Positions 18,561 to 27,794 of a DNA stretch of 43,084 nucleotides are shown one piece after another. The notes under the pieces were generated by a model. That model did no database searches. It had not been told where the DNA came from and saw only the letters and a program-made list of their open reading frames with translations. The number at the start of each line of letters is the position of its first letter. Positions within the stretch are counted from its first letter, which is position 1. Made by a program: the position numbers and the translations under genes. This DNA comes from Cyanobacteria bacterium QS_4_48_99. GTDB taxonomy: Bacteria > Cyanobacteriota > Cyanobacteriia > Cyanobacteriales > Rubidibacteraceae. The stretch is taken from positions 1-43,084 of the forward strand of contig PXPT01000115.1 in NCBI GenBank assembly GCA_003021505.1, written 5' to 3'.

Positions 18561-18618
18561 TCTTTTAGGGATAAGAATATCGGTAGTCTGGCGTTATTGT
18601 TCCAACCGTTGCCCCAAT

Positions 18619-19479
18619 TCATATCGTCCCTTTGAAAAGACCTTGAGGACGGATCAGTAGTATCACCACCATAATCAGCAGTGCCACTCCCAGTTTGTAT
18701 TGGGAACCCAGGAGTGGAACACTGAGTTCCTGGGCGATCCCAATTACTAATGCTCCAGCGATCGCACCATAAGGATTACCGATGCCGCCCAGAATGGTTG
18801 AGGCAAATATGGGCAAAATCAGAAACCAGCCCATTTGCGGACGCAATGCTGTAATTAACCCATACATTACCCCGCCCAAAGCGGTCAAAATTCCGGTAAT
18901 GACCCAACTCCAAATAACAACACGCTCAACGTTAATCCCCGAGACCCGTGCCAAATCGAGATTATCCGCAACTGCCCGCATTGCCTTGCCGATTTTGCTG
19001 TTTTGGAGGAGAAAGTGCAAAGCGACAATTGCCACAATTGCTAAGGCGATCGCAATTAGCCGATAGTAAGCCACGTTGATGCCAAAGATCTCCAAAGCAG
19101 GCATCACTGGCAAATCAAAGGACTGGTTGCTGCCACCCCAAATTAGAAGAATGCCACTGCGGATAAATAAAGCCAAGCCAATGGAGATAATAATGAGGGT
19201 AGTGGGATTGGCACGAGCTTGACGCATGGGTTTCCAAAGCAGTTGCTCGGCAATCAACATCGCCACGACAGTGCCTCCCGCCCCCAGAATGATGGAAATC
19301 CAGAGGTTAACGCCGCTAACGTTCGCAAACCAGCTCACATAAGCGCCCAAAGTCATAAAATCGCCTTGGGCAAAGTTAGGCAATCGCAGAATACCAAAGG
19401 TGAGTGTGAGTCCGACTGCTGCCAGAGCAATGATGCTACCGACTGCAATTCCGTTGACTACCAGTTGCGCTATTTCCAT
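18619..19479 (-). CDS. branched-chain amino-acid ABC transporter permease (LivH/NatD type)
   Basis: A 286-residue inner-membrane permease of the LivH family with about eight hydrophobic helices. Typical features are the N-terminal GIAVGSIIALAAVGLTLTFG followed by LRLPNFAQGDFMTLGAY, and the cytoplasmic loop MRAVADNLDLARVSGINVE. In cyanobacteria such a permease (NatD) serves the N-I neutral amino-acid uptake system. Here it stands without its companion permease, ATPases or binding protein, which is usual in cyanobacteria where the nat genes are scattered. It reads toward the Crp-type regulator. Confidence 0.88.
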   Translation of the reverse strand: MEIAQLVVNGIAVGSIIALAAVGLTLTFGILRLPNFAQGDFMTLGAYVSWFANVSGVNLWISIILGAGGTVVAMLIAEQLLWKPMRQARANPTTLIIISIGLALFIRSGILLIWGGSNQSFDLPVMPALEIFGINVAYYRLIAIALAIVAIVALHFLLQNSKIGKAMRAVADNLDLARVSGINVERVVIWSWVITGILTALGGVMYGLITALRPQMGWFLILPIFASTILGGIGNPYGAIAGALVIGIAQELSVPLLGSQYKLGVALLIMVVILLIRPQGLFKGTI

Positions 19480-19581
19480 TCCATTCTCCGCATCGGAACA
19501 CCTGCGTGCCTATGATACAGGGAAAGGAATTTCGGGAGGCGATCGCGCTTTGCTAAGATAGCGCTAAAAATAAGGATTGAG

Positions 19582-20001
19582 ATGAGTGACCAGCAAAATA
19601 CCGAGCAAACTTCTGTTCAGCCCTCCAATTTGGCATCGGCAATGACCAAAATGCGACCTTGGGGGACTGTTACAGTCTTAGAAAAGGGGGAAAGGCACAG
19701 GATCAATCGCATTGAGGTCAATCCAGAGCATCATATCAGTACCCAACTGCACTACCATCGCAGCGAACATTGGATTGTCGTCTCTGGCACAGCTAGAGTC
19801 ATCTTTAACGGCGAGGAACATATTCTCATGCAAAAACAATCCACGTATGTTCCCATGAATACTGCCCACCGCGTTGAGAATCCGGGCGTGATTCCCCTAG
19901 TCATGATTGAAGTGCAAAACGGCGAGTATCTCGGCGAAGATGATATCATTCGCTTTGAAGATGCCCAGACTGAATCCACTCAAACGCCCAGTGCTGAATA
20001 A
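19582..20001 (+). CDS. cupin-domain protein, mannose-6-phosphate isomerase type II-like
   Basis: A 139-residue single-domain cupin resembling the C-terminal isomerase half of bifunctional GDP-mannose pyrophosphorylase/phosphomannose isomerase. It shows RPWGTVTVLEKGERHRI, the metal-ligand cluster QLHYHRSEHWIVVSG and the second cupin motif MNTAHRVENPG. As a stand-alone cupin it could interconvert mannose 6-phosphate and fructose 6-phosphate or bind a related sugar phosphate. It is divergent from the LivH permease across a 102-bp spacer. Activity is inferred from the fold only. Confidence 0.82.
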   Translation: MSDQQNTEQTSVQPSNLASAMTKMRPWGTVTVLEKGERHRINRIEVNPEHHISTQLHYHRSEHWIVVSGTARVIFNGEEHILMQKQSTYVPMNTAHRVENPGVIPLVMIEVQNGEYLGEDDIIRFEDAQTESTQTPSAE

Positions 20002-20013
20002 CGCTCACAATGC

Positions 20014-20047
20014 TAAAAAAGAGGGACGCAACCTCTTCTTTGCGTCC
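20014..20047 (-). terminator. rho-independent terminator of rpmF
   Basis: On the minus strand a perfect 8-bp stem GGACGCAA / TTGCGTCC with an 8-base loop is followed by CTCTTTTTTAG. It lies about 100 bp after the rpmF stop and immediately past the cupin gene's stop on the other strand. Confidence 0.75.
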
Positions 20048-20150
20048 TTCGCTACGGACATCTCACGGCGGGGAATTAAGCGGTTCCGCCGGCTCGCCCT
20101 TACAGGCATCCGTGTCCTCGTCTTTGCGGTTATCTCTCCACTCCTGGGGA

Positions 20151-20330
20151 CTATTGTTGCTCTTCCTCTTCTTCCTCTTCACTCGGATAGACAAAGCTCT
20201 TAGAGCGTCCAGTAAGCACCGACTTACCCAAAGAAAGGGCTTTCTCTGCCTCGATAGCAGCCTTCCCCTTCCAAACTGCTCTACGCATGTTGCGCCTTGA
20301 TTTCGACTTTTTCTTCTTCGGAACAGCCAT
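20151..20330 (-). CDS. rpmF: 50S ribosomal protein L32
   Basis: A 59-residue ribosomal protein. The N-terminus [20 protein letters not shown] is the L32 signature, and the chain ends in an acidic tail of seven Glu and two Gln. It has no Cys pairs, so it is the zinc-free form. It is a small basic component of the large ribosomal subunit. The reading frame was derived by hand from the reverse strand, from an ATG at 20330 to a TAG at 20151. A strong terminator follows at 20014-20047. Confidence 0.95.
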   Translation of the reverse strand: MAVPKKKKSKSRRNMRRAVWKGKAAIEAEKALSLGKSVLTGRSKSFVYPSEEEEEEEQQ

Positions 20331-20429
20331 AATTCTTGTTTAGACTCTCTTGCTACTCTAAATCCCTGGTAGGATTATAGCGCGAGGTTCTCTCTCTGCA
20401 AGCCGACTTGCTTGAACTAGCCCCCATAT

Positions 20430-20819
20430 CTAGTTAGCACTTTCGGCTGCGAAGATAGGTTTGTAATCCTCGGAAAGATTAGCACAAATATCGTCAAACT
20501 CGCCGGAAGTGGCAGCTTCGTTCGCAACTGCCATTACAACAAGGACATGATGCGCTGCAGTGTAGGGTTCTACGTGTTCTTTTTTACTAACACGGTCATA
20601 AAATTCTTGCAGTGAAAAAGAGTTACCCTTTTCTCCTTCTCGTCCTCGGAGATACTTGCCAATTTCTTCTGGAAGTTGCTCGGCCAGATTACTCGCTTCA
20701 TCTCCGACAATTCGCTCTGCCAGGGTTTCCAGTGTTGCCTTGATAGCGACTTCTGTTTCTCCGCGCGAACTAATTTGGGCACGATTTTGAACCTGGTTAA
20801 CAAATTGGTTGTATTTCAT
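20430..20819 (-). CDS. DUF2267 family protein
   Basis: A 129-residue soluble alpha-helical protein. Recognisable DUF2267 features are MKYNQFVNQVQNRAQISSR at the start, the KATLETLAERI helix, and the central LAEQLPEEIGKYL segment. The biochemical function of the family is not known; members are often found near stress proteins. It is divergent from the acidic DUF6335-like gene, sharing a 207-bp spacer with it. Confidence 0.85.
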   Translation of the reverse strand: MKYNQFVNQVQNRAQISSRGETEVAIKATLETLAERIVGDEASNLAEQLPEEIGKYLRGREGEKGNSFSLQEFYDRVSKKEHVEPYTAAHHVLVVMAVANEAATSGEFDDICANLSEDYKPIFAAESAN

Positions 20820-21026
20820 AATGACTTTATACCCTGTAAAAAAAATTACTACTGCTTAGTTTGATCGCGTAGCTATTTATCAAAACTAATTCCTCCTTCT
20901 CAAGCATATGTATTGCCTAGCTCCATTCTCTTCATCCTCAAGAGGTAAATTCAGTTTCGCTCTCAAGTAAGAGAACAAACTTCGTTCTTAAGCGCTAACC
21001 TGGACATGCAGCAAGGAATAAGCATT

Positions 21027-21506
21027 ATGGCAGAGCAACCAGAGCAAGAAGCTGCAAACGACAACGAAGCAATTGAGGAACTCGAAGCTGAGGCTCCTCT
21101 ACCCCCAGAGGTTACGGAAGAGGAAGACGCGGAAACAGGTTTTCGAGGCGTTGGCGAGGCAATCCCTTCCGAAAATGTCCCCAATGAACGGGAAGAATTG
21201 GCTTCTCGCAACACCGGCGGCGGAGAAAAGCTAGAGGAGTTGGACACTCGCATGGCAACAGGTTCGGACCCCACAGGCGGCGACACCGACGCTGATGCTT
21301 ACCAGGCAAAAGTGATGGGTGAAGAGGCAGTGGGCGGACTTGCCCCAACCCCAGAGCAAAATGTAACTGAAGATTTACAAGAAGCGACTGGGATTGAGAC
21401 AACAGAGAGAGAAATTGTACACACCGAAGAAAAATTAGAGTGGCGCGACCAACATCGCTGGCAACTCGACCCCGAGTCTTCTGAAGACTACGAGGAGCGC
21501 CCTTAA
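21027..21506 (+). CDS. acidic protein, probably DUF6335 family
   Basis: A 159-residue, very acidic, probably disordered protein. The C-terminal half has the run TGGDTDADAYQAKVMGEEA, then VGGLAPTPEQNV and the end HRWQLDPESSEDYEE, which matches my memory of the cyanobacterial DUF6335 family. I prefer the ATG at 21027, preceded by a purine-rich aagga, over the ATG at 21006. The function is unknown. It is divergent from the DUF2267 gene, and both families are common in desiccation- or stress-tolerant cyanobacteria, but that link is inference. Confidence 0.7.
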   Translation: MAEQPEQEAANDNEAIEELEAEAPLPPEVTEEEDAETGFRGVGEAIPSENVPNEREELASRNTGGGEKLEELDTRMATGSDPTGGDTDADAYQAKVMGEEAVGGLAPTPEQNVTEDLQEATGIETTEREIVHTEEKLEWRDQHRWQLDPESSEDYEERP

Positions 21507-21925
21507 CCAAACAACTAACAACTCGCAATTCGCCATTGCGACCCTAGATCAGCTCTCGCACCTTGTCCGACAACACCGTGAGGGCAATCTGTTCGTGGTT
21601 AGGCTCACCTCTTGAGGTTCGCCTCGTTCAAACGCGACAAGATTGTTCACACTCAGGTATGGAAGCGATCGCTACAAGAAATCGCGATCAAGTGGCGAAA
21701 ATTACGTAGAATCGAGGAGGAGGTGAAGAAGCTACTACTCATCTCCTCATACTTGGATAAGCTCAGGCATAAATCCCCTTAATCTTTTTGAGGTGCAAGA
21801 GGTTCAATTCCCGCTTGATTAGGCTTTCAGAATGCTTGTCACCCCTCCAGGCTATCACTATATTCCTCTTCTGCCAGAGTGGTTAAAACCTAAATTTCTC
21901 GTGGGCTAAAACAAGGCGGGATTGC
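21507..21925. other. 419-bp spacer with a possible minus-strand gene relic
   Basis: No intact gene. On the minus strand, about 21550-21612, a frame reads GEPNHEQIALTVLSDKVREL and then Ile and a TAG stop, which looks like the natural C-terminus of a lost protein; I cannot name it. The rest is mixed sequence with one GCGATCGC and no further frame. Confidence 0.4.
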
Positions 21926-22714
21926 TTAAATATTTCCAACCATTACTAATTCATCCCCAACTTCTAACCCTTTACCCGCCTCTTCGGTGGGGATTTTGGT
22001 GTTCACGCTCAGGCGAAAAAAGTGATTAAAACGCGATGAATTTGCCCAACTGGGCAAGGTTTCTCGACGCTTCCGCATAAAAATCTTTTGGAACTGGGGA
22101 TAAGCCTCGCTGGTGAGAGGGTCTCGCGTGGGAACAACGCAGCGCTGACAGGGATTGATCCCGCCCACCCGCAAGTCTCCTACTTTAAACTCGCAAACTT
22201 CATCTGGGTTAGCAAATAGCTGGTCTTCCCAAAATGCGGGAACATCCTCAATTTCTAGGTTTGCTCGCAGGCGCGATCGCATACTATCTATGCTAATATC
22301 GGGAAACCAGTTAGCAACAGCTTCTAGAGTAGCAGTGCTAATTACCGTTGGTCCAGAAGCATCCGTATCGTCAGGAAAACCACAATGCTTATTCTGGCGC
22401 AAAAATACGTTTTGATCAAAAAAGTGGCTTAACCAGGTTTCTAGTTCGATTTGGTCTTCGCAGAGGTTAAAAACTTCGCTTTGCTCACTTCCCTGAACTT
22501 GTAACGTAATGGTTTGGGCATCGAGGTCAAATGAAGTTCGCAGTAAGTGAACCTTGGCGTTCCGTTTGCCGTTAACAAACTTCCCTTTTTCGTCAAAAAT
22601 GGCAAACTGTCGGTCAAATTCTAGGGAACCGCCTGGAAGGACTGTTGCCCGATTAACTGCTACACCATCGAGAGATTTAATTGGATAAATTAGAATGCGG
22701 GCAAGATAAGGCAC
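21926..22714 (-). CDS. MOSC domain-containing protein
   Basis: A 262-residue protein with an N-terminal MOSC_N beta-barrel domain (ARILIYPIKSLDGVAVNRA, FDRQFAIFDEKGKFVNGKR) and a C-terminal MOSC domain holding the conserved Cys in INPCQRCVVPTRDP near residues 190-203. MOSC proteins bind the molybdenum cofactor or carry its terminal sulphur, as in mARC and molybdenum-cofactor sulphurase tails. It lies directly downstream of a MerR-type regulator gene (34 bp) in the same direction, so the two may be one unit. The substrate is unknown. Confidence 0.88.
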   Translation of the reverse strand: MPYLARILIYPIKSLDGVAVNRATVLPGGSLEFDRQFAIFDEKGKFVNGKRNAKVHLLRTSFDLDAQTITLQVQGSEQSEVFNLCEDQIELETWLSHFFDQNVFLRQNKHCGFPDDTDASGPTVISTATLEAVANWFPDISIDSMRSRLRANLEIEDVPAFWEDQLFANPDEVCEFKVGDLRVGGINPCQRCVVPTRDPLTSEAYPQFQKIFMRKRRETLPSWANSSRFNHFFRLSVNTKIPTEEAGKGLEVGDELVMVGNI

Positions 22715-22748
22715 AATTTCTCATTCGTAAGTCGTAATTAATTACGAT

Positions 22749-23180
22749 TTATTCTTGTGGTTGGATATTAGGGCAAATTGTCCGAGCAACCAGTTCTGCT
22801 GGGGGCTTCTCTTGCCAGCCCGAAAGGATACCTTGCAGTTCAGACTGAAGGATTTCGAGGGCTTCAATCTGTTGTGCGATTTCCTCTTTTTTGTTCACAA
22901 GGCGCTGCTTAACCATGCCACAAGGTAGCTCTCCAGCATCGTGAATCGCTAGAGTTTCTTCAATTTCAGTTAGGTTGAGTCCGAGAGATTGTGCTCGCTT
23001 AATAAAAGCAAGCCGATTGAAAACTTGCTCTCGAAAAAGGCGATATCCTGATTGAGTTCGTTGTACCACTGGAACCAGCAAACCTAGCTCTTCGTAATAA
23101 CGAATTGTTTTGACTGGTAAACCACTTTTAGTAGCAACATCGCCAATTTTTAGCCATTTTTCAGACGCTAGAGTGATCAT
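22749..23180 (-). CDS. MerR family transcriptional regulator, metal-responsive type
   Basis: A 143-residue regulator. An N-terminal winged helix-turn-helix (IGDVATKSGLPVKTIRYYEE, then SGYRLF) is followed by a long dimerisation helix (about 85-115) and a short C-terminal tail containing Cys (TICPN). A second Cys lies in GELPCGMV. Such Cys residues bind Cu, Zn, Hg or similar ligands in CueR/ZntR relatives, but the exact metal cannot be told. MerR proteins twist promoters with long spacers. It is transcribed toward the MOSC gene, 34 bp away, and may control it. Confidence 0.85.
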   Translation of the reverse strand: MITLASEKWLKIGDVATKSGLPVKTIRYYEELGLLVPVVQRTQSGYRLFREQVFNRLAFIKRAQSLGLNLTEIEETLAIHDAGELPCGMVKQRLVNKKEEIAQQIEALEILQSELQGILSGWQEKPPAELVARTICPNIQPQE

Positions 23181-23346
23181 GGAAAGTATTTTCCCTCATA
23201 GCAGCTTAGTAACTATCTCACGTACACTAATTTCTTCCCCTGCTCCCTTTTCCCGCCGTTCCCCGTGTATCCGCGTCCCTGCGTCCCCGCGTCTTCTTTG
23301 ACCTGCTCGTCTCAATAGTAAATTGTCGGTGCATGAAGATAGCGTC

Positions 23347-23640
23347 TTAGTGGGGTGGGCGACGCCTTTCACTCGTCAGTAGGGGTAAGGGAGAGCGGGA
23401 GGAGGCAGACGGCAGAAACCGTTTTGGTACTTCTGTTTTCGAGCCAGGGGGAACCCGTTGAAGTTGCCACCAGCGCAGCAAGAGCGCTCCTAAAGCAACA
23501 GCAATACCAAAGGCAAGCAAGGTGGGGTGATCGCTCACTCCGCCAATCGCTGCATCTACTGCTCCAGCAATTAGTATAAAGCCAGAAATAGGCTCTTTAT
23601 GGTAGGCTACCTTCAAAAACCGAGGCCATAAAATGTTCAT
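23347..23640 (-). CDS. small membrane protein of unknown function
   Basis: A 97-residue protein with two likely membrane helices, about residues 17-35 (GFILIAGAVDAAIGGVS) and 40-58 (LLAFGIAVALGALLLRWW), and a basic, Ser- and Pro-rich tail. It looks like a conserved cyanobacterial hypothetical protein, but I do not recognise a named family. The tail is encoded by repeat-like DNA and may have been extended by loss of an earlier stop. Confidence 0.6.
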   Translation of the reverse strand: MNILWPRFLKVAYHKEPISGFILIAGAVDAAIGGVSDHPTLLAFGIAVALGALLLRWWQLQRVPPGSKTEVPKRFLPSASSRSPLPLLTSERRRPPH

Positions 23641-23752
23641 TGCGCCGCTTTGGTATCTCGATGGTTCGAGTCTAGTCCTAGACTATCTTATCAGCTTCCC
23701 AAGTAGAAGCTCTCTTATTATATAAGTCCTGAACGGGTTTTAATGCAGAAGT

Positions 23753-23923
23753 TTATAGCAAACCCAGCCAGGATAAGACTCCCTGACCTGTTATAAACTC
23801 AATCAGTAAAGTAAGAACGAAGCCGAGCATGGCGGCTCGACCATTCAAACGCTCTGCATAGGGATTGAAGCCAAATTTGGGTTCTTCCTGGTTGGGTGTA
23901 ATGCTAGGTTGGGGTTGTGTCAT
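23753..23923 (-). CDS. high-light-inducible protein (one-helix chlorophyll-binding protein)
   Basis: A 56-residue HLIP/SCP. After a polar N-terminus the protein reads FGFNPYAERLNGRAAMLGF, containing the chlorophyll-binding ExxNGRxAM motif (Glu24, Asn27, Arg29), and then a single membrane helix VLTLLIEFITG ending LSWLGLL. Family members sit in the thylakoid membrane, bind chlorophyll a and carotenoid, and protect photosystem II assembly under strong light. The frame was read by hand on the minus strand, with ATG at 23923 and TAA at 23753. It is divergent from the alanine dehydrogenase gene. Confidence 0.94.
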   Translation of the reverse strand: MTQPQPSITPNQEEPKFGFNPYAERLNGRAAMLGFVLTLLIEFITGQGVLSWLGLL

Positions 23924-24081
23924 CAATTAATTGAGTTTGTATCGGGGAATGGGGCACTTTTTTACTATTTTACTAAGCGTGATCGCTCCTTGGTCAACTC
24001 TGCAAGGCTAGTAGTGGGAAAAAGTAGCCAGAATCTAGATTGTATTCTTAAATCGTGCCGGGAAATAAGTAGAGAGTCAAC

Positions 24082-25170
24082 ATGGAAATTGGCGTTCCCA
24101 GAGAAAGGAAAGACCAAGAATTTCGAGTGGGGTTGAGTCCCAGTAGCGTGCGGACGCTATGCGAGAACAATCACGCTGTTTTTGTTGAGACTAATGCCGG
24201 GATAGGGGCTGGTTTCAGCGATCAAGATTACCAGCAGGTGGGAGCTAAGATTGTCGATCAAGCAGCAGATTCCTGGAATCGAGAGCTAGTCGTTAAAGTT
24301 AAGGAGCCGTTGCCTTCAGAATACCAGTATTTGCAAAAAGAGCAACTGCTGTTTACTTATCTGCACTTAGCAGCAGAGCGCCATTTGAGCGAGAATTTAA
24401 TTAATTCTGGAGCAGTGGCGATCGCTTACGAAACCGTGGAACTCCCCAATGGCAAGCTTCCTCTGCTCAACCCCATGAGCGTAATTGCCGGGCGCTTGTC
24501 TGTACAGTTTGGCGCTCACTATCTAGAGAGGCAGCAAGGCGGACGGGGCGTGCTTCTTGGGGGCTTTCCTGGGGTGCGCTCTGGGCGAGTGACGATTATC
24601 GGCGGCGGAGTTGTCGGCACTGAAGCTGCTCGGGTGGCGCTAGGCATGGGAGCACAAGTGCAAATCATTGATGTCAACATCGAGCGGCTGGCGGAGTTGG
24701 AAAACTTGTTTGGTTCCAGAGTGGAACTGCTCTACAGTAACTCTGCCCAACTCGACGCAGTTGTCCCAGAAGCAGATTTGCTTATTGGTGCTGTTTTGGT
24801 TCCGGGGCGGCGAGCGCCCACTTTAGTGCCCCGAGAGTTAGTGAAAAAAATGCGCCCAGGCTCTGTGATTATTGATGTCGCCGTTGATCAAGGTGGGTGC
24901 GTGGAAACCCTGCAAGCCACATCACACACCCATCCCACCTACGTGGAAGAAGGCGTGATCCACTTCGGAGTTCCCAATATGCCCGGCTCTGTTCCTTGGA
25001 CAGCAACGCAGGCACTTAACAACAGCACGCTTTCCTATGTTCTCAAGCTCGCCCATCATGGTCTCAAGGCGCTAGAAAGGGATGAAGCATTGGCAAGGGG
25101 CTTAAACGTTAAGAACCACCGCCTGGTTCACCCGGCTGTGCAGGAAGTATTTCCAGATTTGGCGCAGTAG
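24082..25170 (+). CDS. ald: alanine dehydrogenase
   Basis: A 362-residue enzyme of the usual length. It begins MEIGVPRERKDQEFRVGLSP, typical of Ald, and has the NAD-binding motif IIGGGVVGTEAARVALGMGA near residues 171-190, the pyruvate-site region ELVVKVKEPL, and VAIAYETVEL. It reversibly deaminates L-alanine to pyruvate and ammonia with NAD. It is transcribed alone and converges with the DUF212 gene, whose stop is three bases past the ald stop. Confidence 0.96.
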   Translation: MEIGVPRERKDQEFRVGLSPSSVRTLCENNHAVFVETNAGIGAGFSDQDYQQVGAKIVDQAADSWNRELVVKVKEPLPSEYQYLQKEQLLFTYLHLAAERHLSENLINSGAVAIAYETVELPNGKLPLLNPMSVIAGRLSVQFGAHYLERQQGGRGVLLGGFPGVRSGRVTIIGGGVVGTEAARVALGMGAQVQIIDVNIERLAELENLFGSRVELLYSNSAQLDAVVPEADLLIGAVLVPGRRAPTLVPRELVKKMRPGSVIIDVAVDQGGCVETLQATSHTHPTYVEEGVIHFGVPNMPGSVPWTATQALNNSTLSYVLKLAHHGLKALERDEALARGLNVKNHRLVHPAVQEVFPDLAQ

Positions 25171-25172
25171 CG

Positions 25173-25628
25173 CTAAATTGCAGGAAATGTCCACAGAGAA
25201 ATCACGATCCCCAAGGCGAAGCCTACTAGCACTTGAAAGGGGGTATGTCCCAGTAATTCTTTCAGCCGCGCTTCGTTAAACTGCTTATGCTCGACAAATA
25301 GCTCATCAATGATTTGATTGAGAATGCGGGCTTGCTTACCTGCGGCTTGACGGACACCAGCAGCATCGTACATCACTATAACCGCAAAAAGGCTAGCGAT
25401 CGCAAATGCTGGCGATGACCATCCTTCTATCTGTCCGACTCCAGTTGCCAGAGAAGCAACTAAGGCTGAGTGGGCGCTAGGCATTCCGCCAGTTGTCACC
25501 ATAGCGCGGAAGTTAACCTTACCGTGTGTCATCAGCTCAATCGCTATCTTTAAAACTTGAGCGATGAAACAGGCAAGGAGAGCAACTAGCAGCACCTTAT
25601 TGTCTAGAACGTCTCCAAAGTCCTGCAT
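25173..25628 (-). CDS. divergent PAP2 family (DUF212) membrane protein
   Basis: A 151-residue membrane protein of the DUF212/divergent PAP2 family. It shows AQVLKIAIELMTHGKVN, then the conserved TGGMPSAHSALVASLATGVG near residues 46-65 and YDAAGVRQAAGKQA. The MPSAHSA segment corresponds to a PAP2 phosphatase active-site motif. Its substrate is unknown, though polyprenyl phosphate is an attractive guess beside crtE. It begins 11 bp after the crtE stop and is surely co-transcribed with it. Confidence 0.88.
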   Translation of the reverse strand: MQDFGDVLDNKVLLVALLACFIAQVLKIAIELMTHGKVNFRAMVTTGGMPSAHSALVASLATGVGQIEGWSSPAFAIASLFAVIVMYDAAGVRQAAGKQARILNQIIDELFVEHKQFNEARLKELLGHTPFQVLVGFALGIVISLWTFPAI

Positions 25629-25639
25629 GGCATAAGGCG

Positions 25640-26563
25640 TTAGTTTTTACGGGTTAAGATTAACTTAGCGATCGCTCGTAGGGGTTCCGCTTTTTCCCCA
25701 TAAACATCAACGAGGGCAACCGCCGCTTCAATACGTTGCTTGGCTTGAGTTTTCGATTCCTCAAGCCCTAAAATACTAGGATAGGTGGATTTTTTTGCCT
25801 GCACGTCCTTTCCGGCTGTTTTTCCCAATTCCTCCTGACTTGCAGTAATATCCAAGATGTCATCGACAATTTGAAATGCTAACCCAATATTTTGAGCATA
25901 CTTAGACAACCGTTGCAAGTCTTGATCCGCAGCACCAGCTAAAATTGCTCCACTCACCACGCAAGTTTCCAATAGCGTCCCCGTTTTATGAGTATGAATG
26001 TAATTGAGTGTTTCGAGGGGAGTCTCGGAGTTGCCCTCCGCTTCCAAGTCCATTACCTGCCCCCCAACTAACCCGGCTGCCCCCACAGCCCTCCCCATCT
26101 GGGCAACCACCTCTAAAACTTGCGATGCTGGCACGTTTTGGGTTTGGGTAGCCACCGATTCAAAGGCGTAAGCCAACAACCCATCCCCAGCGAGAATTGC
26201 CATATCTTCGCCGTAGAGCTTGTGATTGGTGAGCTTGCCGCGCCGATAATCGTCGTTATCCATTGCCGGGAGATCATCGTGAATCAATGACATGGTGTGG
26301 ATCATTTCCAAGGCGCAGGCTGCTGGCATTGCCATCTCCACTGTTCCCCCAGCCAATTCGCAGGTGGCAAGACAAAGAATGGGGCGCAAGCGTTTTCCCC
26401 CCGCCAGCAGGGAGTAGCGCATTGCCTCATAAATCCTTTCCGGCTCTGTGACAAGGAGCGATCGCTCCAAAGCCTCTTCCACCAACGCCTTGCGCTGCTC
26501 TAAGTAAGTCTCTAGATCAAAAGCTGGGGAGTCTTGTTTGGGACTGGGTTGTCCATCTATCAT
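25640..26563 (-). CDS. crtE: geranylgeranyl diphosphate synthase
   Basis: A 307-residue trans-prenyltransferase. The first Asp-rich motif is [10 protein letters not shown] (96-105), the second is VDDILD near residue 232-237, and GGKRLRP at 55-61 binds isopentenyl diphosphate. It makes C20 geranylgeranyl diphosphate for carotenoids and the phytyl chains of chlorophyll, quinones and tocopherol. Gene order folD-crtE-DUF212, as here, is a recurring cyanobacterial arrangement in my memory. A 331-bp spacer separates it from folD. Confidence 0.93.
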   Translation of the reverse strand: MIDGQPSPKQDSPAFDLETYLEQRKALVEEALERSLLVTEPERIYEAMRYSLLAGGKRLRPILCLATCELAGGTVEMAMPAACALEMIHTMSLIHDDLPAMDNDDYRRGKLTNHKLYGEDMAILAGDGLLAYAFESVATQTQNVPASQVLEVVAQMGRAVGAAGLVGGQVMDLEAEGNSETPLETLNYIHTHKTGTLLETCVVSGAILAGAADQDLQRLSKYAQNIGLAFQIVDDILDITASQEELGKTAGKDVQAKKSTYPSILGLEESKTQAKQRIEAAVALVDVYGEKAEPLRAIAKLILTRKN

Positions 26564-26894
26564 GATCGCCTCTTGTCACCCTCGAACCAACCAACTGTTA
26601 TGACAAAAGAATTCACGCATTAGAAAATCGCGCTCTTTTCATGTCCACCCACAAGAGTTCGGGACATAGACGCGACCGGGCTTACAGCGTTTCGAGGAGA
26701 CATCGAAACACAGCCGCTCAAATTTCGCGTCTGTTCCAGAGTTAACTTTGGTTCGGGGTTCCTAATTCCGAATTCGAGTTGTACACGTGCGTGCCCGCCT
26801 CGATAGAGTCGGTTTTGAATGTACCATGTTTTTGAGCAGAGTTAACCCTCCCCCTGCGCAATTTATTCCAACTGCTTGCGTGAAGCTCGTTCTT
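26564..26894. other. 331-bp spacer, no gene seen
   Basis: Between folD and crtE. All frames are short and none resembles a known protein. No strong hairpin, tandem repeat or tRNA-like structure was found. It may hold the crtE promoter. Confidence 0.55.
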
Positions 26895-27794
26895 CTAACC
26901 GACGAGAGATTTTTGCGAGGCACGCTGGCTATAGCTCGACACCGTATTTTGCAGTAGCATTGCCACTGTCATCGGACCAACGCCACCAGGAACTGGGGTT
27001 AGAAACTGGGCGATTTCAGCTACCGCCTCAAAATCTACATCGCCAACAATGCGCGATTTTCCGCCTGCCTGGTTGAGGCGACTGATGCCGACATCTACCA
27101 CCACTGCTCCCGGTTTAACCATTTCCTTGGTAATTGCGCCTGGCTGTCCTACCGCTGTCACCAAAATATCAGCATTACGGGTGAGACTCTGCAAGTCCTC
27201 CGCCGAGGTGTAAGAATGAGCCATGCTCACCGTCGCATTCGCTTCTAGCAGCATCAGCGACATCGGTTTGCCCACCAAAATACTCCGCCCCAGGACTACT
27301 GCTCGTTTACCAGGCAAATCAATTTGGTATTCCTGTAGAAGCCGCATCACCCCAGCCGGAGTACAGCTACGCCACCCCATTTCCGATCGCACGAGCCGCC
27401 CGAAGTTCGCGGGATGGAGTCCATCAACGTCTTTATCCGGGTCGATTCTGTACAGCAGCGTAGATGCATCTAAGTGGTCAGGCAGGGGTAGCTGGAGAAG
27501 AATGCCATCAACGCGCTCATCTTGATTGAGTTCATCAATGAATCGCTCCAGTTCTTGCTGTGGCGTGTCCGTAGGAAAATGCCGTCCAAAGGTAGTAATC
27601 CCTGTTTCTGAGCAAATGCGCTCTTTTTTGCGGACATAAATCGCACTGGCGGGGTCTTCTCCTACCATCAGCACCGCCAATCCTGGTGGACGTCCAAATT
27701 GGGCTTGTAAGCTGGGGATGCGCTCTTTCAGTTCGCTATTGAGCTTCTGAGCTAATGCTTTACCGTCTAATCGCTGGGCAGTTTGAGAAGTCAT
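26895..27794 (-). CDS. folD: methylenetetrahydrofolate dehydrogenase / methenyltetrahydrofolate cyclohydrolase
   Basis: A 299-residue FolD. Visible signatures are [20 protein letters not shown], with the catalytic Tyr and Lys in [15 protein letters not shown], and the C-terminal [14 protein letters not shown]. The NADP site is [13 protein letters not shown]. It interconverts 5,10-methylene- and 10-formyl-tetrahydrofolate for purine and formyl-Met synthesis in the cytoplasm. The last 10 residues beyond the conserved core are variable. It is the upstream gene of the folD-crtE-DUF212 series. Confidence 0.95.
   Translation of the reverse strand: MTSQTAQRLDGKALAQKLNSELKERIPSLQAQFGRPPGLAVLMVGEDPASAIYVRKKERICSETGITTFGRHFPTDTPQQELERFIDELNQDERVDGILLQLPLPDHLDASTLLYRIDPDKDVDGLHPANFGRLVRSEMGWRSCTPAGVMRLLQEYQIDLPGKRAVVLGRSILVGKPMSLMLLEANATVSMAHSYTSAEDLQSLTRNADILVTAVGQPGAITKEMVKPGAVVVDVGISRLNQAGGKSRIVGDVDFEAVAEIAQFLTPVPGGVGPMTVAMLLQNTVSSYSQRASQKSLVG

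Noticed and set aside
21785-21825. tRNA-like string gaggttcaattcccgc
   Set aside because: It resembles a T-loop, but the arms do not pair correctly and no acceptor stem, D-arm or anticodon arm can be built upstream.
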